Shown here piece after piece: positions 56,499-64,000 of a stretch of 64,000 nucleotides of DNA. This DNA is from Serinicoccus chungangensis. Lineage in GTDB: Bacteria; Actinomycetota; Actinomycetes; Actinomycetales; Dermatophilaceae. Location of the stretch: NCBI RefSeq assembly GCF_006337125.1, contig NZ_CP040887.1:806001-870000 (forward strand), given 5' to 3'. Position numbers and translations under genes: made by a program. Below the pieces are notes generated by a model. It was not told the DNA's origin, ran no database searches, and saw nothing but the letters and a program-made list of their open reading frames with translations. Numbering within the stretch: position 1 is the first letter of the stretch; each line of letters starts with the position of its first letter.

Positions 56499-57265
56499 GC
56501 GACGCGGACGACCGGCACGTCGCCTACCTGCTCGGGCTCGGCGACGACGCGCTCATCTACGCCCAGCGCCTCGGCGAGTGGCTCACGCACGCCCCGCAGA
56601 TCGAGGAGGACATGGCCCTCGGCAACGTGGCGCTCGACCTCGTCGGCCAGGCGCGGGCGCTGCTGACGCGCGCCGGGGAGGTCGAGGGGGCGGACCCGGT
56701 CCGGGACGAGGACGACCTGGCGATGCTGCGGCACGAGCGCGAGTTCCGCAACGTCCAGCTCGTCGAGCAGCCCCGCGGCGACTTCGCGCAGGAGATGGCG
56801 CGGCTGCTGTGGTTCTCGACCTACCAGCGCGAGCTCTACGCCGCGCTGCTCACCTCGAGCGACGAGACGCTGGCGGGGGTCGCGGCCAAGGCGGTCAAGG
56901 AGGTCGACTACCACCGCGACCACGCCACCCAGTGGGTGCTGCGCCTGGGGGACGGCACCGAGGAGAGCCACGACCGGATGCAGGCGGCCCTGGTCGCCGT
57001 CCACCCCTACGTCGCCGAGCTGGGCGAGGACGACGACGCCGCCCGCTGGGCCGCCGAGCGCGGGATCGGCGTGCTGCCCTCCGGCCTGACGGACGCGGTC
57101 AACGCCTACGTCGCCGGGGTGCTCGAGCGGGCCACCCTCAGCATGCCCGACGCCCCCCGCTGGCACGCGCGGGGCGGGCGTGCCGGGGTGCACTCCGAGG
57201 TGATGGGCTACCTGCTGGCCGAGATGCAGCACCTGCACCGCAGCCACCCGGGCGCGAGCTGGTGA
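56495..57265 (+). CDS. paaC: 1,2-phenylacetyl-CoA epoxidase subunit PaaC
   Basis: 256-residue structural ferritin-like subunit that pairs with PaaA. YLLGLGDDALIYAQRLGEWLTHAPQIEEDMAL at the start, EREFRNVQLVEQPRGDFAQ and KEVDYHRDHATQWVLRLGDGT are family motifs. It lacks the complete di-iron ligand set of PaaA, as expected. GTGA overlaps on both sides. Confidence 0.93.
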   Translation: MSDADDRHVAYLLGLGDDALIYAQRLGEWLTHAPQIEEDMALGNVALDLVGQARALLTRAGEVEGADPVRDEDDLAMLRHEREFRNVQLVEQPRGDFAQEMARLLWFSTYQRELYAALLTSSDETLAGVAAKAVKEVDYHRDHATQWVLRLGDGTEESHDRMQAALVAVHPYVAELGEDDDAARWAAERGIGVLPSGLTDAVNAYVAGVLERATLSMPDAPRWHARGGRAGVHSEVMGYLLAEMQHLHRSHPGASW

Positions 57266-57792
57266 GGGCCGCCGTGCTGGACCCCGACCTGGTCGCCCGG
57301 GCCGAGCAGGCCATGCGCGCGGTCCCCGACCCGGAGATCCCGGTCATCACCATCGACGACCTCGGGGTCATCCGGCAGGTCGAGACCGCCGAGGTCGACG
57401 GGCGGCCCGGGATGCGGGTCACCATCACCCCCACCTACTCCGGCTGCCCCGCGATGCACGCCATGGCCGACGCCGTCGTCGAGGCCGGACGGGCGCACGG
57501 CATACCGGTCGAGGTCGTCACCCGGCTCTCGCCCGCCTGGACGACCGACTGGATGAGCGAGCAGGGGCGGGTGAGCCTGCGTCGCTTCGGGATCGCGCCG
57601 CCGACCGGCGACCGCGCGCACGACGGCCCTCCCGGCCCGGTGCCCGTCGGGCTGCAGCTGCGCGTCGTCACCTGCCCGCAGTGCGGGTCCGACGACACCG
57701 AGGAGGTCGCCCGGTTCGGGTCCACCGCCTGCAAGGCGCTGCGCCGGTGCCGGAGCTGCCGGGAGCCCTTCGACGAGTTCAAGACGATCTAG
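57262..57792 (+). CDS. paaD: phenylacetate degradation protein PaaD, iron-sulfur assembly type
   Basis: 176-residue protein with a MIP18/DUF59 domain (VPDPEIPVITIDDLGVIRQV, TPTYSGCPAMHAMADAV) and a carboxy-terminal zinc-ribbon-like part with four Cys (CPQCGS and CRSC). PaaD is required for an active epoxidase, probably maturing the iron-sulfur cluster of PaaE. GTG 57262 overlaps the paaC stop. Confidence 0.92.
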   Translation: MRAAVLDPDLVARAEQAMRAVPDPEIPVITIDDLGVIRQVETAEVDGRPGMRVTITPTYSGCPAMHAMADAVVEAGRAHGIPVEVVTRLSPAWTTDWMSEQGRVSLRRFGIAPPTGDRAHDGPPGPVPVGLQLRVVTCPQCGSDDTEEVARFGSTACKALRRCRSCREPFDEFKTI

Positions 57793-57799
57793 GAGCGCC

Positions 57800-58927
57800 G
57801 TGAGCCTGATCCAGCAGCCGACCCGCCGCCGAGCGAGGTTCCACGAGCTGACGGTGAGCCGGGTGGACCGCCTGACCGACGAGGCCATCGCCCTCAGCTT
57901 CGTCGTCCCCGAGGAGCTGCGCGAGGAGTTCGCCTTCGAGCCCGGCCAGCACCTCACCGTCCGGGCGACGATCGACGGCCAGGACGTCCGTCGCTCCTAC
58001 TCCTGCTGCATCTCCCGGGGCCGGTCGCGGGAGACCGGCGAGGTCCGCGTCGCGGCCGCGACCGTGCCGGGCGGTCTCATGTCCACCTGGCTCAACGAGC
58101 ACGTCCGGCCCGGTGACACGCTCCAGGTGATGACCCCCATGGGGTCCTTCGTCTGCCCGACCGAGCCGACCGCCACCCGGCACCACGTGGGCATCGCCGC
58201 CGGGTCGGGGATCACCCCGGTGCTCTCCCTGCTCACGACCGCGCTCGAGGAGGAGCCGCACTCCCGGGTGACCCTCGTCTTCGGCAACCGCCGGACCGAC
58301 TCGGTGATGTTCCTCGAGGAGCTCATGGACCTCAAGAACCGCTTCCCGCAGCGGTTCACCCTGCTCAACGTGCTCTCCCGCGAGCCGCAGGAGGCCGCGC
58401 TGCTCACCGGCCGCATCGACCGGGACAAGATCGAGCAGCTCCTGGCGACGTTCGTCCCGGAGGACCAGGTGGACGAGTGGTACCTCTGCGGGCCGTTCGG
58501 CATGGTCGAGACGGTCCAGGAGGTGCTCGCGGGACGCGGGGTGGACCCCGAGCACGTGCACCACGAGATCTTCCACGTCGACAGCGACGGCGCACCGGTC
58601 ACCACCCCCGACGAGGACGCGACCCCTCGCGACCCCGGCGCCCCTCCGGAGGCGGTGGCCACCGTCACCCTCGACGGGCGCACCACCACCGTGCCGATGG
58701 CCAGCACCGCGGAGACCATCCTGGCGGCGACCCTGCGGGAGCGGCCGGACGCCCCCTTCTCCTGCACCGGCGGCGTGTGCGGCACGTGCCGGGCCAAGGT
58801 CGTCGACGGCGAGGTCCGGATGGAGCGCAACTACGCCCTCGAGCCGGACGAGGTCGAGCGCGGCTACCGCCTCATGTGCCAGTCGCACCCGGTGACCGAG
58901 CAGGTCACCATCGACTACGACGCCTGA
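57800..58927 (+). CDS. paaE: 1,2-phenylacetyl-CoA epoxidase reductase PaaE
   Basis: 375-residue flavin/iron-sulfur reductase passing electrons from NAD(P)H to the PaaA iron centre. The FAD-binding beta barrel has RRSYSCCIS, the NAD(P)H domain GIAAGSGITPVLSLL and WYLCGPFGMVETVQ, and the plant-type ferredoxin domain CTGGVCGTCRAKV plus a final Cys in LMCQSHP. It follows paaD by 7 nt. The downstream ring-opening genes (paaG, Z, J, H) are not in this window. Confidence 0.94.
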   Translation: MSLIQQPTRRRARFHELTVSRVDRLTDEAIALSFVVPEELREEFAFEPGQHLTVRATIDGQDVRRSYSCCISRGRSRETGEVRVAAATVPGGLMSTWLNEHVRPGDTLQVMTPMGSFVCPTEPTATRHHVGIAAGSGITPVLSLLTTALEEEPHSRVTLVFGNRRTDSVMFLEELMDLKNRFPQRFTLLNVLSREPQEAALLTGRIDRDKIEQLLATFVPEDQVDEWYLCGPFGMVETVQEVLAGRGVDPEHVHHEIFHVDSDGAPVTTPDEDATPRDPGAPPEAVATVTLDGRTTTVPMASTAETILAATLRERPDAPFSCTGGVCGTCRAKVVDGEVRMERNYALEPDEVERGYRLMCQSHPVTEQVTIDYDA

Positions 58928-58945
58928 GGGGCCCGCGGGGCGGGG

Positions 58946-59590
58946 TCAGCGGTCGAGCAGGTCGTGCCAGGCGAGGCCCAGCTGACCGAGCAGCTCGCGC
59001 AGCAGCGGCAGGCTGACGCCGACCACCGCGTGGTAGTCGCCCTCGATGCCCGTCACGTAGGGACCGCCGAGGCCGTCCACGGTGAACCCCCCGGCGACGT
59101 GCAGCGGCTCACCGGTGGCCACGTAGTGGGCGATCTCGGCGTCGGTCAGGTCGGCGAAGTGCACGACGGTCGACGCGGTGGCGCCGAGCGTGGCGCCGGT
59201 GGCGGGGGAGGCGTCCGCCTCGTCCTCCCGGTCGTCGACGAGCCAGTGCCCCGTGTGCAGCGTGCCCGACCGGCCCCGCATGGCCTGCCAGCGCTCGACC
59301 GCCACCTGCGAGGAGTGCGGCTTGCCGAAGACCTGCCCGTCCAGCTCCAGCACCGAGTCGCAGCCCAGGACGAGGGCGTCGACGCCGTGCTCGCGGCTGA
59401 CCTGCTCGGCCTTCGCCCGGGCCAGGGTGAGCGCGACGTCGGCGGCGGCGAGCTCGCCGTGCCGCTCCTGCGCCGCGGCGATGGCGGCGTCCTCGTCCAC
59501 CCCGGACACGATGACCTCGGGGGACACCCCCGCCCGGGTGAGGGTCGTCAGCCGGGCAGGAGAGGCGGAGGCCAGCACGAGGGGGATCAC
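58946..59590 (-). CDS. maf: Maf-like nucleotide pyrophosphatase
   Basis: 214-residue house-cleaning pyrophosphatase hydrolysing dTTP, UTP or modified nucleotides. LVLASASPARLTTLTRAG at the start, LGCDSVLELDGQVFGKP, SGTLHTGHWLV and VDGLGGPYVTGIEGDYHAVVG are family motifs. GTG 59590 is chosen because a TAGGCT box on the minus strand (59603-59598) lies seven bases before it, giving a leaderless message; longer in-frame starts lie beyond this box. Convergent with paaE. Confidence 0.9.
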   Translation of the reverse strand: MIPLVLASASPARLTTLTRAGVSPEVIVSGVDEDAAIAAAQERHGELAAADVALTLARAKAEQVSREHGVDALVLGCDSVLELDGQVFGKPHSSQVAVERWQAMRGRSGTLHTGHWLVDDREDEADASPATGATLGATASTVVHFADLTDAEIAHYVATGEPLHVAGGFTVDGLGGPYVTGIEGDYHAVVGVSLPLLRELLGQLGLAWHDLLDR

Positions 59591-59603
59591 GGACCGGAGC
59601 CTA

Positions 59604-59890
59604 CCCGCGGCGGCCGCCGGTCTCCCGGGGACACCGCCCCGGCCCGCGCGCCCGCCGCTCGTGTCGCCCAGGGCCCGTGTCCCCCCCGGCTCAGGCTCCG
59701 GCATACCCGTCGTGCGGTCCGCCTGTCGTCGCACGCGCCTCACCCGTCTCAGCAGTCCCGTGGTGCGGAGACGATGACCGGTGCGGGGGGTATGTCCCCG
59801 TCATCGGCGCGTTTCCTCGCACGCGTGAGGCCCGTGAGGCCCGTGGTGCGAGGCGGGCAGGCTCGCGGCGACCCCCGGGCGGAGCCGCGG
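59604..59890. other. 287-bp gene-free region with clustered palindromes
   Basis: No plausible gene. It contains at least two hairpins: CGATGAC (59772-59778) with GTCATCG (59800-59806), which encloses GGGG/CCCC around the sequence GGTATGT, and CCTCGCAC (59815-59822) with GTGCGAGG (59846-59853). An upstream segment with CGTCGCACGCGCCTCAC is similar to the second hairpin in reverse. One GGCATACC lies at 59700-59707. It resembles the flanks of the DUF559 modules but has no gene; it may be a solitary or decayed element, or a terminator cluster for the GNAT gene to the right. Confidence 0.5.
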
Positions 59891-60484
59891 TCACGACCGG
59901 CCGGAGCGGGCGACGTCGGCCCGCCACGCCGACGCGTCGAGGGCGTGGACGAGGTGCCGCACGAGCTCGGGGTAGGCCGTCGCGTCCACCCGGGGGTGGT
60001 CGAAGTCCCGGCCCGGGTCGCGCCGCAGCCCGATCCGGCGCATGACGCCGAGGGAGGCGGTGTTGACGGCCGGGGTGAAGGAGACGACCTCGTCCAGGCC
60101 GACGTCGGTGAAGGCCAGGCGCAGCGCCTCCGTGGCCGCCTCGGTGGCGAACCCGTGACCCCAGGCCGGCCGGGCCAGGCGCCACCCCACCTCGACGGCG
60201 GGCCCCGAGGGCAGGACGTCGGCGGGCCAGAGCCCGGTGTAGCCCAGGAACTCGCCGCTGTCGCGCCGTTCCAGCGCCCACAGCCCGTAGCCGCGCTCGG
60301 CCCAGCACACCCCGATCCGGCGGACGAAGGCGTCCGAGCGCTCGCGGCTCATCGGCCCCTGCAGGTGGCGCATCACCTCGGGGTCGGCATTCATGCGGGC
60401 GAACGGCTCGCGGTCGGCCTCGAGGAAACCCCGCAGCACCAGCCTCCGGGTGGTCCGCACCGGGGCCGCCGGCCGACCGTTCAC
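59891..60484 (-). CDS. GNAT family N-acetyltransferase (RimJ/RimL-like)
   Basis: 197-residue acetyltransferase of the RimJ/RimL/Acetyltransf_3 type: RTTRRLVLRGFLEADREPFARMNADPEVMRHL at the start, RERSDAFVRRIGVCWAERGYGLWALE, VEVGWRLARPAWGHGFATEAATEALR and NTASLGVMRRIGLRRDP. Such enzymes acetylate protein amino termini or small molecules; the target is unknown. The GTG overlaps the DUF885 stop by 4 nt. Confidence 0.85.
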   Translation of the reverse strand: MNGRPAAPVRTTRRLVLRGFLEADREPFARMNADPEVMRHLQGPMSRERSDAFVRRIGVCWAERGYGLWALERRDSGEFLGYTGLWPADVLPSGPAVEVGWRLARPAWGHGFATEAATEALRLAFTDVGLDEVVSFTPAVNTASLGVMRRIGLRRDPGRDFDHPRVDATAYPELVRHLVHALDASAWRADVARSGRS

Positions 60485-62166
60485 AGCTCGCCGAGCACCG
60501 ACGCACGCAGGGTGTCGAGCCCGACGCCGCCGAGGTCCAGCGCCCGTCGGTGGAAGGCCTTGAGGTCGAAGTCCTCGCCCTCCCGGCGCCGGCACTCCTC
60601 GCGCAGCTCCAGCCACAGCCGCTCGCCGATCTTGTAGCTCGGGGCCTGCCCGGGCCAGCCGAGGTAGCGGTCCAGCTCGAAGCGCAGGGACTCCTCGTTC
60701 TCGTGGGCGTGCGCGGTGAGGAAGCGCCAGGCCTTGTCGTAGGTCCACTCCCCGCCGCCGACCTCGGCCGGCGCCTCGAAGCCGCAGTGCACCCCGATGT
60801 CGAGGACCACCCGGGCCGCCCGCAGCGACTGACCCCCGAGCAGGCCCATCCGGTTGCCCGGGTCGTCCATGTGGCCGAGGTCGGCCATGAGCCACTCGGC
60901 GTAGAGCGCCCAGCCCTCCCCGTGCCCGGAGGTCCAGGACGCCAGGCGACGCCAGCGGTTGAGCAGCTCGGAGCGGTAGACGGTCTGCGCGATCTGCAGG
61001 TGGTGGCCCGGGACGCCCTCGTGGTAGACGGTGGTGAGCTCGCGCCAGGTGGAGAACCGGGTGACCCCCTTGGGCACCGACCACCACATCCGGCCCGGAC
61101 GGCTGAAGTCCTCGCTGGGGCCGGTGTAGTAGATGCCGCCGGTCTGGCTGGGGGCGATCATGCACTCGATGCGCCGCACGGGCTCGGGCACGTCGAACTG
61201 CGTGCCGCCCAGCTCGGCCACCGCCTCGTCCGCCTTGACCTGCATCCACTCGCGCAGCGCCTCGGTGCCCTCCAGGGCGTAGCGCGGGTCGGCGTCCAGG
61301 ATCGCGACGGCCTCCTCGACGCCCGCGCCGGGCCGGACCGCGTCGGCGGCCTCCTCCATCATGGTGGTGATCCGCGCGAGCTCCTCCTGACCCCACCGGT
61401 AGGTCTCCTCGAGGTCGATCTCGGCGCCGAGGAAGCTGCGCGACCGCAGCCGGTAGAGCTCGGGCCCGCATGCGTCCGACTCCGGCGCCTGCGGCTCCAG
61501 CTCGTCGGTGAGGTATGCCGCGAGCTCGCCGAAGGCCGCCTTCGCGTCGGTGACCGCCGCGTCGAGGTCCGAGCGGACCGCCTCGGGCTGGTCCGCCGCC
61601 TCGCGGACGAGGGCGTCGAAGCTGCTGGCCTCGTCACCGGCCTGGTCGCGGCACTGCCCCGCGACGCCCCGCACCTGGCGGACCGGGGGCACCTGACCCC
61701 GCTCCGCGGACCAGCGCAGCACGGAGACGAACTGCTCGAGCGCGGTGGGCACCGCGCGCAGCCGGGCGGCGACCGTCGCCCAGTGCTCCTCGGTGTCCTT
61801 GGGCATGAGGTCGAAGACGTCCCGCACCGCCAGCGGGGCGGCGGTGAGCACGTTGAACTCGACCGGTGTCCGGCCCTCCAGCACGAGGTCTAGGAGCTCG
61901 ACCTCCAGGCCCAGCCGCTCGCGCAGGGCGGCCACGGTCACGCGGTCGGTCTCGTCGACCGGCTGGGCGCCCTCCAGGGCGGCGAGCGTGCTCGCGCACT
62001 GCTCGCGCTGCGCCCGGAGCCCGTCCAGCGACAGGTCGTCGATCTCGGCGTCGCGTCCGGGCACGCCCAGGTAGGTCGCCTCGAGCGGGCTGAGCGCCAC
62101 GGTGGCGTCCAGGTGGTCCTCGGCGATGCGGTCGATGTCGGTCTGCTCGCGGCTCTGCGTCGTCAC
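60481..62166 (-). CDS. DUF885 family putative metallohydrolase
   Basis: 561-residue DUF885 protein. It carries metallopeptidase-like motifs YHEGVPGHHLQIAQ (H-E-x-x-x-x-H-H) and SGHGEGWALYAEWLM near residues 375-425. Family members are predicted zinc carboxypeptidase-like hydrolases, mostly uncharacterised. No signal peptide, so cytosolic. GTG 62166 has a TAGGTT box (62178-62173, minus strand) six bases before it, suggesting a leaderless transcript. It shares a 53-bp divergent region with the membrane-protein gene at 62220. Confidence 0.82.
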   Translation of the reverse strand: MTTQSREQTDIDRIAEDHLDATVALSPLEATYLGVPGRDAEIDDLSLDGLRAQREQCASTLAALEGAQPVDETDRVTVAALRERLGLEVELLDLVLEGRTPVEFNVLTAAPLAVRDVFDLMPKDTEEHWATVAARLRAVPTALEQFVSVLRWSAERGQVPPVRQVRGVAGQCRDQAGDEASSFDALVREAADQPEAVRSDLDAAVTDAKAAFGELAAYLTDELEPQAPESDACGPELYRLRSRSFLGAEIDLEETYRWGQEELARITTMMEEAADAVRPGAGVEEAVAILDADPRYALEGTEALREWMQVKADEAVAELGGTQFDVPEPVRRIECMIAPSQTGGIYYTGPSEDFSRPGRMWWSVPKGVTRFSTWRELTTVYHEGVPGHHLQIAQTVYRSELLNRWRRLASWTSGHGEGWALYAEWLMADLGHMDDPGNRMGLLGGQSLRAARVVLDIGVHCGFEAPAEVGGGEWTYDKAWRFLTAHAHENEESLRFELDRYLGWPGQAPSYKIGERLWLELREECRRREGEDFDLKAFHRRALDLGGVGLDTLRASVLGEL

Positions 62167-62219
62167 CCACGCAACCTACCGCGCGCGGGGAGGCGTCCCC
62201 GCGTGCATACCCTGTGCTC

Positions 62220-63257
62220 GTGGCCCGCCGACCCCGCCCCGCCGACCCGCGCCGTGAGACCGAGCGCTGGTTCCTCGCCCACGGCCTGTCCTACTTCGTC
62301 CCGGCCGAGCGGGCGGCCGCCCGGGCCGCGCTGCGGCCCCGCCACCTCGTGCCCGTGGCCCTGCTCGTGGTGGCGGTCACGGCCGCGCTCGGGGGAGCGC
62401 TCGGGTGGGTCTCCCGGCAGGTGAGCGCGGCACCGGCCGTGTGGCTGACGCTGCTCATCCTCGCGGTGCTCTGGTACGCCTCGACCGCCCTGCACGCGCG
62501 CCCCATCCTCACCTTCGCCCTGCGGCGCACGGTGACGAGCGTGCCGCTGCTGGTCGGGACCGCCATGCGCGCGCTGCCGCTGCTCCTGCTCTTCGTGGCG
62601 TTCCTGTTCATCAATGCCGAGGCGTGGGAGATGAGCGCGAGCCTGCCCTTCGCCACGCACTGGCTGGTGGTCCTGCTGCTGCTCGGCGTCGGCGTCGTGT
62701 TCCAGCTCATCCGGCTGCCGGAGGAGGTCGACCGGGCCGACGACGCCGTCGACGAGGCCTTCCTGGAGCGCGCCTGCCGCGGCACGCCGATGCAGGCCAC
62801 CCAGGCCCGGTTCGCCGCCGACCCCGGGGTGGACCCGGCGTCTTACGCCCGCGTCACCGGCTTCGAGCGGTGGAACCTCATCATCGCGCTGCTGCTCATC
62901 CAGCTGGTGCAGGTGGTGGCGCTCATCGTGGCCGTCTTCGTCTTCCTGCTCGTCTTCGGGTCGATCATCATGCAGCAGCAGACCCAGCTGAATTGGACCG
63001 GTCTGGAGCAGACGCGCCACGTCCCCTACCTCGGCAGCGTCTCGGTCGAGCTGGTCAAGGTCTCGTTGTTCCTCGCCTCGTTCTCCGGGCTGTACTTCAT
63101 CGTCAGCGCGGTCACCGACGACACCTACCGGCACCAGTTCTTCTCGGTCGTCACCGACGAGCTCGAGCGGGCGGTCGGGGTCCGGGCCGTCTACCGGGCA
63201 CTGCGGGCGCAGGAGCGCCGCGACAGCCACAGCGAGGAGGAGCGTCGTGAGCGCTAG
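62220..63257 (+). CDS. multi-pass membrane protein of unknown function
   Basis: 345-residue protein with five to six hydrophobic helices: HLVPVALLVVAVTAALGGAL, VWLTLLILAVLWYAS, LPLLLLFVAFLFINAEAW, HWLVVLLLLGVGVVFQLI, then NLIIALLLIQLVQVVALIVA and a last helix ending FSGLYFIVSAV. A charged cytosolic loop lies between the fourth and fifth, and a tail rich in Arg, Glu and Ser ends the protein. No family recognised. GTG 62220 is favoured over GTG 62214 by a TACCCT box (62208-62213) six bases upstream. It overlaps the methyltransferase gene by 11 nt. Confidence 0.75.
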   Translation: MARRPRPADPRRETERWFLAHGLSYFVPAERAAARAALRPRHLVPVALLVVAVTAALGGALGWVSRQVSAAPAVWLTLLILAVLWYASTALHARPILTFALRRTVTSVPLLVGTAMRALPLLLLFVAFLFINAEAWEMSASLPFATHWLVVLLLLGVGVVFQLIRLPEEVDRADDAVDEAFLERACRGTPMQATQARFAADPGVDPASYARVTGFERWNLIIALLLIQLVQVVALIVAVFVFLLVFGSIIMQQQTQLNWTGLEQTRHVPYLGSVSVELVKVSLFLASFSGLYFIVSAVTDDTYRHQFFSVVTDELERAVGVRAVYRALRAQERRDSHSEEERRER

Positions 63258-64000
63258 CTGGGACCCGGGTCACTACCGGCGGTACGCCACCGAGCGGGAC
63301 CGTCCGTTCGCCGAGCTCCTGGCCCGGGTGCCCGGGCTCGAGCCGCGGCGCATCGTCGACCTCGGCTGCGGGCCCGGGCACGGGCTGCGGTGGCTCGCCG
63401 ACCGGTGGCCGGGCGCCGACGTGCTCGGCCTGGACTCCTCGCCGGAGATGGTGGCCGCGGCCCGGGAGACGGCCGGCGGGGGCAGGGCCCGGGCGGAGGT
63501 GGGCGACCTCGTCGACTGGGCCCGCGGCGGCGCGGGTCCGGGGGAGGTCGACCTGCTGGTGACGACCGCCACCCTGCAGTGGGTCCCCGGGCACCTCGCC
63601 CTGCTGCCCGAGCTGGTCGGCCGCCTGCGCCCCGGAGGGGTCCTCGCGATGACGGTGCCGGGGAACATGGGCGAGCCGAGCCACACCCGGCGCCGCGAGA
63701 TCGCGGCGCAGCCGCGGTATGCCGCTCACCTCGCCGGGGTCGCTGCCCCGGCCGCCCACGACCCGGTCGACTACCTCCGGGTGCTGTCCGCCGCGGGGTG
63801 CCTGGTGGACGCCTGGGAGACCACCTACCTGCACGTCCTCGACCCCGCGGGGGACGACCCCGACCCGGTGTTCACCTGGGTGAACGCCACCGGGGCCCGG
63901 CCCACCCTGCAGGCCCTGCCGCCGGACCTGCGGGCGGACTTCGCGGACGAGCTCCGCGCGGCGCTGCGGGCGGCATACCCCCGGACCGACGCCGGGGTGG
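63247..64000 (+). CDS. SAM-dependent methyltransferase, trans-aconitate methyltransferase-like, 3' end outside window
   Basis: Amino-terminal 251 residues of a class I SAM methyltransferase. SWDPGHYRRYATERDRPFAELLARV is the characteristic Tam start. Motif I is IVDLGCGPGHGLRWLA, motif II DVLGLDSSPEMVAAAR, then LVTTATLQWVPGHLALLPEL and LRPGGVLAMTVPGNMGEPSH. Tam methylates trans-aconitate, an inhibitor of the TCA enzyme aconitase. GTG 63247 lies 11 nt inside the previous gene. The frame is still open at the last base. Confidence 0.88.
   Translation, partial: MSASWDPGHYRRYATERDRPFAELLARVPGLEPRRIVDLGCGPGHGLRWLADRWPGADVLGLDSSPEMVAAARETAGGGRARAEVGDLVDWARGGAGPGEVDLLVTTATLQWVPGHLALLPELVGRLRPGGVLAMTVPGNMGEPSHTRRREIAAQPRYAAHLAGVAAPAAHDPVDYLRVLSAAGCLVDAWETTYLHVLDPAGDDPDPVFTWVNATGARPTLQALPPDLRADFADELRAALRAAYPRTDAGV

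Overview
The window is chromosomal DNA of a very GC-rich Gram-positive bacterium. Gene content (ClpP1/ClpP2 pair, actinobacterial ClpX, an ileS T-box leader, AbiEi/DUF559 genes, DUF3105, DUF4233, DUF4129 and PaaABCDE), frequent GTG starts, 4-nt stop/start overlaps and TANNNT boxes 6-7 nt before start codons all point to Actinomycetota. An Intrasporangiaceae/Ornithinimicrobiaceae-like organism is my best guess, from general resemblance only.

Layout. 1-6.1 kb: end of tig, a palindrome-flanked DUF559 gene, an EamA transporter, and clpP1-clpP2-clpX with ClgR-like boxes. 6.1-11.3 kb: a DUF202 pair between two inverted 22-bp repeat arrays, then a MoxR/DUF58/DUF4129 membrane operon. 11.3-22.3 kb: valS, an alanine:sodium symporter, a second palindrome-flanked DUF559 gene, ileS with its T-box, folC. 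22.3-26.5 kb: a minus-strand accessory block with DUF3105-DUF305 and a repeat peptide-JmjC cupin-sucrase/ferredoxin operon. 26.5-28.3 kb: DUF4233, uppP, ndk. 28.3-38.2 kb: a two-armed island. The left arm is a trypsin-like protease, APH kinase, HopA1-like protein and LanC-like cyclase. The right arm is a subtilase, sigma factor, unknown protein and TPR-CHAT protease. 38.2-43.1 kb: mreBCD, PBP2 and a GNAT. 43.1-50 kb: ppc, nei, a third palindrome-flanked gene (AbiEi-like), a PIG-L deacetylase and topoisomerase IB. 50-55 kb: rpsO, pnp, a 50-residue protein with an elaborate operator, an acyltransferase-like membrane protein and a GNAT. 55.2-58.9 kb: paaABCDE. 59-64 kb: maf, GNAT, DUF885, a membrane protein and a methyltransferase running off the end.

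The most interesting points follow. (1) In the island's left arm four genes are joined by 4-nt overlaps. The trypsin-like protein carries a tail with seven Cys, each preceded 3-6 residues earlier by a Ser or Thr, immediately upstream of kinase, HopA1 and LanC homologues that resemble a split lanthionine synthetase. I infer that the protease tail may be the substrate. (2) Three separate AbiEi/DUF559 genes each lie between a private pair of long palindromes and share a TGTGGAC[A/G]A box 39-40 nt before the start. This looks like an autonomous palindrome/nuclease module family, comparable in layout to REP/RAYT elements. (3) The octamer GGCATACC/GGTATGCC occurs about 32 times by hand count and accounts for most of the rare Tyr TAT codons I found. 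(4) Small length changes in G/C runs break pnp, mreC, the LanC-like gene and the repeat-peptide gene. Those in pnp and mreC look like sequence errors; the one in the repeat gene could also be phase variation.
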